NCBI GenBank assembly: GCA_012519705.1
Contig: JAAYPR010000026.1
Coordinates: forward strand, 1 to 36,511
Direction: 5' to 3'
Origin: Campylobacteraceae bacterium
GTDB lineage: Bacteria; Campylobacterota; Campylobacteria; Campylobacterales; Campylobacteraceae
Length of the DNA: 36,511 bases
Shown here: positions 16,719 to 24,459 of the stretch, piece by piece
Numbering within the stretch: position 1 is the first letter of the stretch
Layout: each line of letters starts with the position of its first letter
Notes under the pieces: generated by a model
The model's database searches: none
What the model saw: only the letters and a program-made list of their open reading frames with translations
Told to the model about the DNA's origin: nothing
Translations under genes and position numbers: made by a program

Positions 16719-17993
16719 ATGGATTATTTAGAAATAAACGGCGGGAAAAAGCTAAGTGGAGAGGTTAAAATAAGCGGTGCTAAAAACGCAGCTCTACCGC
16801 TTATCGCTCTTACGATTCTTTCAAAAAAAGAGGTTAAAATTTCAAATTTACCAGATGTGGTAGATATAAAAACTCTTATAAAACTTCTTTCAAATTTAGG
16901 CGCAAAAGTGCAGTTTGAAAGTGCTCACACTTGCAAAATAGACACTTCTACCATCAACTCAACAAAAGCAACTTACGATATAGTTAGAAAAATGAGAGCT
17001 TCTATCCTAGTTCTTGGACCTTTGCTTGCTAGGTTTGGGCATTGTGAGGTTTCACTTCCTGGTGGGTGTGCGATCGGTGCAAGACCGATAGACCTGCACT
17101 TATCAGCACTAGAAAAAATGGGTGCAAAGATAGAGATAAAAGATGGTTATGTAGTTGCAACTGCAAAGGACGGGCTAAAAGGTGCGACCATTAGCTTTGA
17201 TAAGATAACAGTTACAGGGACTGAAAATATCGTCATGGCGGCAGCTTTAGCAAAAGGAACAACTAGGCTAATAAATGCTGCAAAAGAACCAGAAGTTGAA
17301 GCAGTATGTAAAATTTTACATAAAAGTGGCGTGAAGATAGAAGGTATCGGCACTGATGAGCTAGTCATCCACGGAACTGGCGGGGAGCTTTTAAACATCG
17401 AAAACATCAAAGTCATTCCTGATAGAATAGAAGCTGGAACATACCTATGTGCTGGAGCTATCACAAACTCAAAAATCACTGTAACAAATGTAGAGCCAAA
17501 ACATCTTGGAGCGGTTTTAAGTAAATTTGAAGATATGGGGTTTAGCTTTGAGATAGAAAAAGATAAAATCACCATCCTACCAGCTAAAGAGATAAAACCT
17601 GTTGAAATCATCACAACCGAATACCCTGGCTTTCCAACGGATATGCAAGCACAGTTTATGGCGATAGCCTGCATAGCAAACGGCACAAGCGTCATAGATG
17701 AAAGACTTTTTGAAAACCGCTTTATGCATGTAAGCGAACTTTCAAGAATGGGAGCTGATATCAGACTAAACGGACATATAGCAACTATAAATGGCAAGGA
17801 ACTAAACGGAGCAGATGTGATGGCGACGGACTTAAGAGCGAGCTCGGCTCTGGTTTTAGCAGCTCTTGTTGCAAAAGGCACGACTAGGGTTCATAGAATT
17901 TACCACCTTGATAGAGGTTATGAGAACTTAGAAGGCAAACTAGGAAGCCTTGGAGCTGATATAAAAAGAAAAAACGATAGTAAGGAAAACTAA
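16719..17993 (+). CDS. murA: UDP-N-acetylglucosamine 1-carboxyvinyltransferase
   Basis: A 424-aa enzyme that transfers enolpyruvate from PEP to UDP-GlcNAc, the first committed step of peptidoglycan synthesis, in the cytoplasm. The reactive Cys is at 117 in [15 protein letters not shown], so it should be sensitive to fosfomycin. SGAKNAALP (19-27) holds Lys22-Asn23, and TDMQAQ holds the catalytic aspartate region. The two inside-out alpha/beta domains are full length. AGGATTA precedes the ATG. moeA begins 2 bases after its stop, so the two are probably cotranscribed. Confidence 0.97.
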   Translation: MDYLEINGGKKLSGEVKISGAKNAALPLIALTILSKKEVKISNLPDVVDIKTLIKLLSNLGAKVQFESAHTCKIDTSTINSTKATYDIVRKMRASILVLGPLLARFGHCEVSLPGGCAIGARPIDLHLSALEKMGAKIEIKDGYVVATAKDGLKGATISFDKITVTGTENIVMAAALAKGTTRLINAAKEPEVEAVCKILHKSGVKIEGIGTDELVIHGTGGELLNIENIKVIPDRIEAGTYLCAGAITNSKITVTNVEPKHLGAVLSKFEDMGFSFEIEKDKITILPAKEIKPVEIITTEYPGFPTDMQAQFMAIACIANGTSVIDERLFENRFMHVSELSRMGADIRLNGHIATINGKELNGADVMATDLRASSALVLAALVAKGTTRVHRIYHLDRGYENLEGKLGSLGADIKRKNDSKEN

Positions 17994-17995
17994 AG

Positions 17996-19183
17996 ATGAC
18001 AGTAAAAGAGAGTTTAGATTTGATTTTTGGAAATGTAGAGGAGCTAAATTTAACTAAAAAGGTGAATTTAAACGAATGCGTTGGAGAAATTTTAGCATCA
18101 GATTTAAAGGTTGTAAAAGATCTGCCTTGTTTTGATAACTCAGCTCTTGATGGATATGCTTTTGACTACGCTGAAGTTGGAAGCACTCTTAAAATAGTGG
18201 GAACGATTTACGCTGGGGATAAAACCGAGTATATCCTAAAAAAAGGTGAATGCTACAAAATCATGACTGGGGCGATGATGCCAAAAGGTGCAAATACAGT
18301 TGTTAGGCTTGAGGATGCGAAATTTATCAAAGACGAGTCTGGCGAAGAGCTTCTAAAAACTGATGAGAGTATAAAGAAATTTGATGCTTTTAGACTAAAG
18401 GGCGAGGAGACAAAAGTAGGTGAAATTTTGCTAAATAAAGGCGAAGTTTTAACCCCTGCAAAAGCCATGCTTCTAGCAAGTCAGGGCATAAATGAAGTAG
18501 AAGTTTTTACAAGACCTAGGGTTGCCCTATTTTCAAGTGGAGATGAGCTAAAAGAGCCTTGGGAAGTGGCAAGCGAGTATGAAATCTATAATGCAAATGC
18601 TAGCGGGATAAAAGCTCTGCTAAACGACTATGAGTGCGACTACAAAGGCATCATCACTGATGATTTGGATAGCACGATTAATGCTATAAAAAATAACCAA
18701 AACTACGATGTCATCGTCACAAGTGGTGGTGCAAGTGCTGGAGATAAGGACTATATGGATGAGGCTTTGCAAAGCCTTGGATACAGACAGCTGTTTGATT
18801 ATATCCAAATCAAACCTGGTCGCCCAACAAAGTGCTATATAAAAGATAAAAATATAGTTTTTGTGCTTCCTGGCAACCCAACTGCCGCATTTTTGCTCTG
18901 TTTTTTGGTAGTGCTTCCAACTTTAAAGAGAATTTCTGGGCAAAATGAGCCATATTTTAAAACCATAAAAGCTAAATTTAATGGAAATTTAAAGCTAAAA
19001 AGTGGTAGAACAAACGCAACTTTTGGAATTTACGAAGATGGTAAATTTAGTGTTATAGATGATAATAAATTTGGTTCAGGCACGATAAAACCGCTATCTA
19101 AAGCTACTCATTTACATTTATCAGATGTTTCTCAGAGTGGTTTAAGTGATGGCGAAACTATAAAAATAATAGAAATATCTTGA
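17996..19183 (+). CDS. moeA: Molybdopterin molybdenumtransferase MoeA
   Basis: A 395-aa protein that inserts molybdate into adenylated molybdopterin, the last step of molybdenum cofactor synthesis (needed for formate dehydrogenase, nitrate reductase and similar). It shows FDNSALDGYAF (about 43-53), KIMTGAMMPKGANTVVR, SSGDELKEP, VTSGGASAGDKDYM (MoCF_biosynth domain) and LPGNPTAAF. It starts 2 bases after murA with AAGGA upstream. Its stop codon is shared with the -35 box of the following tRNA gene. Confidence 0.96.
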   Translation: MTVKESLDLIFGNVEELNLTKKVNLNECVGEILASDLKVVKDLPCFDNSALDGYAFDYAEVGSTLKIVGTIYAGDKTEYILKKGECYKIMTGAMMPKGANTVVRLEDAKFIKDESGEELLKTDESIKKFDAFRLKGEETKVGEILLNKGEVLTPAKAMLLASQGINEVEVFTRPRVALFSSGDELKEPWEVASEYEIYNANASGIKALLNDYECDYKGIITDDLDSTINAIKNNQNYDVIVTSGGASAGDKDYMDEALQSLGYRQLFDYIQIKPGRPTKCYIKDKNIVFVLPGNPTAAFLLCFLVVLPTLKRISGQNEPYFKTIKAKFNGNLKLKSGRTNATFGIYEDGKFSVIDDNKFGSGTIKPLSKATHLHLSDVSQSGLSDGETIKIIEIS

Positions 19184-19208
19184 CATAAAGGGAAGTTTAT
19201 GGTACAAT
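19180..19208 (+). promoter_or_regulatory. Consensus promoter of tRNA-Gly
   Basis: TTGACA at 19180-19185 and TACAAT at 19203-19208 are 17 bases apart, a near-perfect sigma-70 promoter. The -35 box contains the TGA stop codon of moeA. The tRNA starts 25 bases after the -10 box. Confidence 0.8.
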
Positions 19209-19232
19209 TTCAGCTTTTACTACGAAAAGGTT

Positions 19233-19307
19233 GCGGGAATAGCTCAGTGGTAGAGCACAACCTTGCCAAGGTTGGGGTCGCGAGTTCGAACCTCGTTTCC
19301 CGCTCCA
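19233..19307 (+). tRNA. tRNA-Gly (anticodon GCC)
   Basis: A full cloverleaf: acceptor GCGGGAA with TTCCCGC, D arm GCTC/GAGC, anticodon stem CAACC/GGTTG with loop TTGCCAA, T arm GCGAG/CTCGT with TTCGAAC, discriminator T and an encoded CCA end. A run of T starts 7 bases later and may act in termination. Confidence 0.97.
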
Positions 19308-19356
19308 CTTCTTTTTTAATCTCATTTTTAAATTTCTATACTTTAAGAGCTAGCAA

Positions 19357-19911
19357 ATGAAAATTTTAGTCTGTATAACAGGTGCTAGTTTAGTAAATTT
19401 AGGGCTTAAGTTTTTAGATGAAATTTCCAAAACTGATAATGAAATTTATGCCATTCTTAGCCAAAATGCAAAGCTTGTTTTAAAAGCTGAAAACACTTTA
19501 GAATTTGACGAAAAAAACTATAAAAATGTAACTTTTTTAGATGACAAAGATGTGAGTGCTTGCGTAGCGTCAGGCTCATTTGGGATAGACAAAACTATCG
19601 TCGTGCCCTGCTCTATCAACACTCTAGCTAAAATTTCAAACTCCATCGCTGATAGTCTTATAACTAGGGCTTGTGCTGTGGCTCTAAAAGAGCAAAAAAA
19701 GCTTATTTTAGGCGTTAGAGAGATGCCACTTTCTGCTATCTCACTTCGTCAGATGAGTGAGTTAGCAAGCCTTGGCGTTGTTATCGCTCCACCGATAATT
19801 GGGAGTTATGCAGGGTTTGAGAGTGTAGAAAAGATAGAAAATTTCATAATTGGCAAATGGCTTGATACACTTGGTATCAAACATGAAATTTATAAAAAAT
19901 GGGGAAGATGA
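19357..19911 (+). CDS. ubiX: UbiX-family flavin prenyltransferase
   Basis: A 184-aa flavoprotein that makes prenylated FMN for UbiD-type decarboxylases. In futalosine-pathway bacteria such a pair is thought to act late in menaquinone synthesis, and mqnE is in this window. Motifs: VCITGAS at 5-11, VPCSINTLAKISNSIADSLITRA, REMPLSAISLRQM and PPIIGSY. The usual GASG has GASL instead. The N-terminal start is chosen from MKILVCITGAS, although the ribosome site is weak. The ATG of a 4-codon dead frame overlaps its stop (ATGA), as though a coupled gene once followed. Confidence 0.88.
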   Translation: MKILVCITGASLVNLGLKFLDEISKTDNEIYAILSQNAKLVLKAENTLEFDEKNYKNVTFLDDKDVSACVASGSFGIDKTIVVPCSINTLAKISNSIADSLITRACAVALKEQKKLILGVREMPLSAISLRQMSELASLGVVIAPPIIGSYAGFESVEKIENFIIGKWLDTLGIKHEIYKKWGR

Positions 19912-20095
19912 AAACGGCTTAGATAGCTCACTAACTCCGTTTAAAACATCTTGCACTTTTTATAAATAATCGTTTTTGGATTATAATAATTTCAAAACGA
20001 ATTTAAATTTAGACTTTTTGTGTTATTTAAAATGAGATATAAAATTCCATTATAGGAAATTAACTTGATAAGCTAGTATTAAGTGTAAAATTTTA

Positions 20096-20130
20096 CAAAA
20101 GATAGGGCAAATTAATTTCCCTATCTTTTG
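20096..20130 (-). terminator. Terminator of the three-gene operon, overlapping the last codons
   Basis: A 12-bp perfect stem (20096-20107 with 20119-20130) with an 11-base loop. On the minus strand the 5' arm covers the final codons and stop of the 527-aa gene and is followed by a T-rich tract. It can also serve the plus strand after ubiX. Confidence 0.75.
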
Positions 20131-21704
20131 CCAGCAATCATTTCTTTTAACTCTTTTTCTATATATTCATCAACTTTTTTAGCATCTATTTCACCAACAT
20201 TATGCCAAGCATTAAGCTCTTTTAATCCAAGATAACCAAATCCAACCCAAGCTATTAAATTTGATCTAAGTAAAAAATTTACTATCTCTCCACCACTTTT
20301 AGCCTTTGCATCCACTCCATCTATTATACAAAGCGTCCCGTGTCCGACTAAAAGCATACGCCTAAGTTCTGGAATATCTGCTTTTGGGAGGCACTCCTCC
20401 CACTCTTTTTCATGATAAAATCTTGCTTTTACAACATACATAACTCTTATAAGTAACTCTGTTATCAAAATAGGTATCGACATTGTCACCCCATGTCTAA
20501 AGTCATAACCTTCTTGAAAAACAATAGTGCATATTTCTGCAAAACTATAATAAGGATTCTTTGGTTTACCTTTTTTTGGCTTATGTTTAAATTTTCCAAA
20601 TTTTAATAATAAAAGTAATTCATAAAATGGTATTGGTATTCCGCTTCCCCTATTTCCTTTTTCTATTGTGCTATTTGAGCCAGCCAAATCAGATATAATG
20701 TGCCCTATCCAATTACAAAAACCACAAAAAATTTTAGCAACAAAATTATTACCGCGAAGCTCAAAAGTTTCTGTATCTATAGTAATAATTTTCCCATTAC
20801 TAACAAATGATGATGTGCTGGTAAACTGATTATATATCGAAAAAAATAAACCTATTAAATCAGGTGAATGACCCAAGCTTTTTAAACGATGATTTGTTGT
20901 AGATAAATCCTCTACTTTTCCGCCTGTTCCTTTGTTGCCGTTTGTGCTGGCTTGGTCATAATTTATTATAAATTTTTTTTCTAAAAATTGAATTAAATTC
21001 TTTCTATAATAACTTTTAAAATCTAAATACTCCTCCCTTTTGGCTATCTTTTTCTTAACATAGTTTTTATATTTTTCTTCTATTGCTTTCTTATCAAAAC
21101 CTAATAGAAAAGCTATTTTTTCTACAAAAACAAAAGTCTTTTCATCTATAAAACTACCAAGAATACTTTCGCTAGGCTTTCCGCTGGCAGTAGCCTTTCC
21201 AACAAACAAAACATCTATAATCCCACCTATAACGCCACAAGTTCCAGCTATCATATAGTCATATTTATCACATTTGGCGTTTTTGTATGTAAAATCTTCT
21301 TTTATTCTTTTTTGAAGCTCAAGAAGTTGGGAATTTGACATCAAATTTCTAAATGGGTCATCTGTCAAATCTATATTATGCTTTATTGCATATTTTTCTA
21401 CCGATTCTAGATATTCAGACCATGACATATCATCACGAAAATCAATCTGCTCTATGGTATCAATAGTTTTAATTTCTGCAACCAGTAAAAATTTTTCTTC
21501 TTTAGTATCAGTGCTTTTTATATCGCTATTTTCATCTTTAAAACTATCTACTAAATTTTGCATTTTAGAAAGCATTCTTTTTTGACGTGAAATTCTCTCA
21601 TTTAAGGCACTGTTTAGTTCTGCTGTTTTTTTAAATGCATTATCTAGTTGATGTTTTTGAACCCTTATGGAGTTTGCTTCTTCTTCTAAATATTTTTTAT
21701 TCAT
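20121..21704 (-). CDS. Uncharacterised membrane protein with coiled coil and NHR/GHSPD histidine motifs (third gene of WYL operon)
   Basis: A 527-aa protein. Residues 1-57 form a coiled coil. A hydrophobic, glycine-rich span lies at about 147-170, and further spans are likely near 405-425 and 485-497. The core carries NHRLKSLGHSPDLIG (271-285), WIGHIISDLAGSN (332-344), GSGIPIPFYELL (353-364), FRHGVTMSI (402-410) and VGHGTLCIIDGVDA (453-466). This pattern of His and Asp suggests a metal site or hydrolase core in or near the membrane. From memory the motif NHR-x3-LGHxP recurs in unnamed proteins of gut bacteria; that needs a search. Its start overlaps the stop of the 581-aa gene by 4 bases, which implies translational coupling. 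No known function. Confidence 0.85.
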   Translation of the reverse strand: MNKKYLEEEANSIRVQKHQLDNAFKKTAELNSALNERISRQKRMLSKMQNLVDSFKDENSDIKSTDTKEEKFLLVAEIKTIDTIEQIDFRDDMSWSEYLESVEKYAIKHNIDLTDDPFRNLMSNSQLLELQKRIKEDFTYKNAKCDKYDYMIAGTCGVIGGIIDVLFVGKATASGKPSESILGSFIDEKTFVFVEKIAFLLGFDKKAIEEKYKNYVKKKIAKREEYLDFKSYYRKNLIQFLEKKFIINYDQASTNGNKGTGGKVEDLSTTNHRLKSLGHSPDLIGLFFSIYNQFTSTSSFVSNGKIITIDTETFELRGNNFVAKIFCGFCNWIGHIISDLAGSNSTIEKGNRGSGIPIPFYELLLLLKFGKFKHKPKKGKPKNPYYSFAEICTIVFQEGYDFRHGVTMSIPILITELLIRVMYVVKARFYHEKEWEECLPKADIPELRRMLLVGHGTLCIIDGVDAKAKSGGEIVNFLLRSNLIAWVGFGYLGLKELNAWHNVGEIDAKKVDEYIEKELKEMIAGKR

Positions 21705-23446
21705 TTTGAAGACCCGCCTATTTTATTAGTAACACTACTAAATCCTTCTTGAACTTTACTTTTTAATGAAGAGCTTATTTCAAAGTATCCAATACTTAAA
21801 AATATATTAGCCATTTCTTCTAGTGTTTCCGTTTTTATAGTTTCTTTGAGGAAAAATTGAGTTTTATCATCCTCTGTTTCTTGTTCTTTATAATTTTCCA
21901 TTATAAAATCGAAATACAATTTATATTCAGATGAATTTGTAAGATTTTTTAATTTTGCCACATCTAATGGTTCTGGACATCTCATTCTATTTTTATAATT
22001 TTGATACAAGTCTTGCTTATCTGTCATTGATTTGGCTGCACCGGTAAAACTAAAAATCATTTTTTCTAGCAATGTTTTATTATAATTTGAATTATTAAAT
22101 TTTAAAACAATCTCATTAATAATATCAATAATATTATTAATACTTTTTTGTGTTTGTTTGATTGCTTCATGAAGCATAAGCTCTCTTTGTTTATATTTGT
22201 TTGTTTTGTTGCTCCCTGTTATATATCTAACACCTTGATATGTTCCAACACCGATTAAAATAGCGACACCTATACCAGTTACCATAGATGAAAAACCAAG
22301 CAACCCTCCCATTCCAAGAGCTGCTAAGCCAGATGTGATACCAGGAGCGCTAAATCCCACAACAGAACCTGACATATATAGTGCACCAAGAGGAACACCT
22401 ACACTAGATGCTCTTGCGGCAACATCTTTAAATAAAGATTTTATTTTATCATCATCTAAATTATCATGAAGTATAGAGTAGTCTTTTTTAACCGCCTCAA
22501 ATACAAACTCTATATCGCTGTCATTTAATCCAAATAGTTTTTTATTTTTTTGCAAAACAGCTATATCTTCTAAATTTGCTTTTTTAAATTCTTTTACACT
22601 TGTAAAATGTATGTGTATAATATCTTTTATTAATGAAATCATCATTGATTTTAATTGTGACGACTGGCAATTTTCTTTTATAATCTCTACAAGCTCTTGT
22701 GAGTTTATTAGATTATCTTCATCTATACTAGACATATACATTGCAACATCAAATATATTTTCTTTTCTAAGCTCAATTCTATCCATTAAAAAAAAGAGTT
22801 CAGCTGATTCTTTTGAGTCAAGCTTTCCATCATTTAAAAAAGCCATATTTATAATGGTTTTTACATAGGCTATTTTTAGTTCATTTGACATATCGTTGAT
22901 AATTTGTAGCTGATTTTCATCTTTAAAATTATCATATTTTATAATTTCATTTATAAACTCAGCAAAAAATTCACCGTCATAAAGAGCGAAATATTTAATT
23001 TGAAAAGGCTCTCTGTTCTTAAAGTAAATTTCTATATAGTCATAATCTAGTTTTAATTTACCCTTTTTATCTAGCTTCATCTTTTTTTCATACTTAGCAC
23101 CAGAAATTTCATCATATACGAAAACCATAGGTTTTTCTAAAAAACTTTTATAAAACACTCTAGTACCGGTAAATACAAATCCCTCACTAAAAGAGCCTCT
23201 AAGCGTTGTATCAACAATAGCTATGATAGAAGAGCAATACTCTTCATCTATATTAAAAACCTTTGATACTTTATCTAAATATCCTCTGTCGATTGGCGAT
23301 GTAAAAATTTTACAAGAAGCAATAGCTTCCATCTTATTTCCTACTTTGTCTAAAAAACTTAATTTTTCATCAGGCAGTTGTTGTTCTGAATAATTTCTAT
23401 CCATTCTCTTAACATTATCCCTAATGTATGTATTAACAGTGCTCAT
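21701..23446 (-). CDS. Uncharacterised PH/TerB-like protein with glycine-rich membrane hairpin (second gene of WYL operon)
   Basis: A 581-aa protein. Residues 80-170 look like a bacterial PH-type beta domain (GSFSEGFVFTGTRVFYKS to FALYDGEFFAEFINEII). Residues 185-320 are helical and TerB-like, with an acidic motif LNDGKLDSKESAELFFLMDRIEL at 204-226. Residues 345-410 are rich in glycine, serine and small hydrophobics (GMGGLLGFSSMVTGIGVAIL) and probably form two membrane helices. The rest is helical and charged, ending in a GSSK tail. TerB folds occur in tellurite-resistance and several anti-phage systems. It overlaps the WYL gene by 4 bases upstream and the 527-aa gene by 4 bases downstream. 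Domain calls are by eye and need profile searches. Confidence 0.85.
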   Translation of the reverse strand: MSTVNTYIRDNVKRMDRNYSEQQLPDEKLSFLDKVGNKMEAIASCKIFTSPIDRGYLDKVSKVFNIDEEYCSSIIAIVDTTLRGSFSEGFVFTGTRVFYKSFLEKPMVFVYDEISGAKYEKKMKLDKKGKLKLDYDYIEIYFKNREPFQIKYFALYDGEFFAEFINEIIKYDNFKDENQLQIINDMSNELKIAYVKTIINMAFLNDGKLDSKESAELFFLMDRIELRKENIFDVAMYMSSIDEDNLINSQELVEIIKENCQSSQLKSMMISLIKDIIHIHFTSVKEFKKANLEDIAVLQKNKKLFGLNDSDIEFVFEAVKKDYSILHDNLDDDKIKSLFKDVAARASSVGVPLGALYMSGSVVGFSAPGITSGLAALGMGGLLGFSSMVTGIGVAILIGVGTYQGVRYITGSNKTNKYKQRELMLHEAIKQTQKSINNIIDIINEIVLKFNNSNYNKTLLEKMIFSFTGAAKSMTDKQDLYQNYKNRMRCPEPLDVAKLKNLTNSSEYKLYFDFIMENYKEQETEDDKTQFFLKETIKTETLEEMANIFLSIGYFEISSSLKSKVQEGFSSVTNKIGGSSK

Positions 23447-24315
23447 AATGTTTTCTCCTTTTCCAAATAAATTTCAAGATTTTTAATTAATTTCTCTTTT
23501 AAATAAAGTGGTTCAAGTATGCTGATGTGTGGCAGCCAAAACAATACTAAGCCTAAAATTTCAGGCTCAAAGGCTGATTTCATCTCTAGGATAATATCCC
23601 CGTTTTCTAAGGTTTCTAAAATTCGTTGATTTGGAAAAATTTCCCTTCTTTGTATAAACTCGCTAATTTTTTTGTCAGCTTTTAGTTTTACGGTTATTAG
23701 ATTTTCAGAGATAAAAGTTTTGTTTTCTTTGATTAAAGCTTCAAATTTAGACTCTTTTTTAAATTTTTCGCCAAATTTTAAGTTAAAAACTTTACTAATT
23801 GTAAAGTTTTTTATAGTTTCATTTTCAACCGCCACTAAATACCAAATTCCATTTAAATTTAGTAGTTTATAGGGTTTTATAATTCGTTCTTTTTCGTTGT
23901 AGGTGAAATGTAAAGTTAAATTTTCTTTTATAGTTTTTTGAAGTTTTTTAAAAAGTTTTTCATCTATGTTTTCATAGTTAAATCCACTTACTAAATTTGT
24001 ATCATTTAACAAAATTTTATAGTCTATCTTTGGATAAAGACCGTAAATACCGCTCTTTTGACTAAAATTTGCAAGTTCGTAGTTTTTGATATTTGGTAGT
24101 GTTTTTAGAAAATACTCGCTATTTTCACAAGTTATAGGTAAATTTGAAAGTCGTTTGTTTAAATCTTCTCTGATGGTTCTTGTGGTTACGCCAAACTCTT
24201 TACTAAGCTCATCAACTTTTAGTCTCTCACCTAACAGAAGTCTTGTGATGATATTACTAAGTCTAAAGCTTAGTTTATCGTGGCTTTTAGGTTTGTCTTC
24301 TGTTGGAGCTTTCAT
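23443..24315 (-). CDS. WYL-domain regulator leading the three-gene operon
   Basis: A 290-aa protein. The N-terminal winged HTH contains VDELSKEFGVTTRTIREDL (about 38-56). The WYL domain contains LHFTYNEKERIIKPYKLLNL and IWYLVAVE (about 135-175), and a C-terminal WCX-like extension follows (ISEFIQRREIFPNQ to LPHISILEPLYLKEKL). AAGGA stands 8 bases before ATG. It is the first gene of the operon, so it likely controls itself and the two membrane proteins. WYL regulators of this build (CapW, BrxR) repress CBASS and BREX operons. Here the same role is inferred from position. It is a distant paralogue of the regulator at 2741. Confidence 0.88.
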   Translation of the reverse strand: MKAPTEDKPKSHDKLSFRLSNIITRLLLGERLKVDELSKEFGVTTRTIREDLNKRLSNLPITCENSEYFLKTLPNIKNYELANFSQKSGIYGLYPKIDYKILLNDTNLVSGFNYENIDEKLFKKLQKTIKENLTLHFTYNEKERIIKPYKLLNLNGIWYLVAVENETIKNFTISKVFNLKFGEKFKKESKFEALIKENKTFISENLITVKLKADKKISEFIQRREIFPNQRILETLENGDIILEMKSAFEPEILGLVLFWLPHISILEPLYLKEKLIKNLEIYLEKEKTL

Positions 24316-24331
24316 CTAAATTTTCCTTTTC

Positions 24332-24389
24332 AAATTAAGTTGTTTGTTATATCAAGATTAATTATCAAAAACCCAAACTTGCTTAATTT
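24332..24389 (-). promoter_or_regulatory. Promoter region of the WYL operon with an inverted-repeat candidate operator
   Basis: Perfect 8-base half-sites AAATTAAG (24332-24339) and CTTAATTT (24382-24389) lie 42 bases apart and flank a -10-like TATAAC on the minus strand (24346-24351). A second candidate, TATAAT, lies at 24397-24402. The arrangement suits autoregulation by a dimeric regulator, but AT-rich DNA gives such repeats by chance. Confidence 0.35.
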
Positions 24390-24459
24390 TTATAAAATTA
24401 TACCAACCACAAATGCAAGGTTGCTTCATTTTCAGTAAATTTCATTTATAAGCTTAAAA

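Noticed and set aside
17147-17881. Long 244-aa minus-strand frame inside murA
   Set aside because: It lies wholly antisense to an intact, motif-complete murA; it lacks a ribosome site and recognisable domain.
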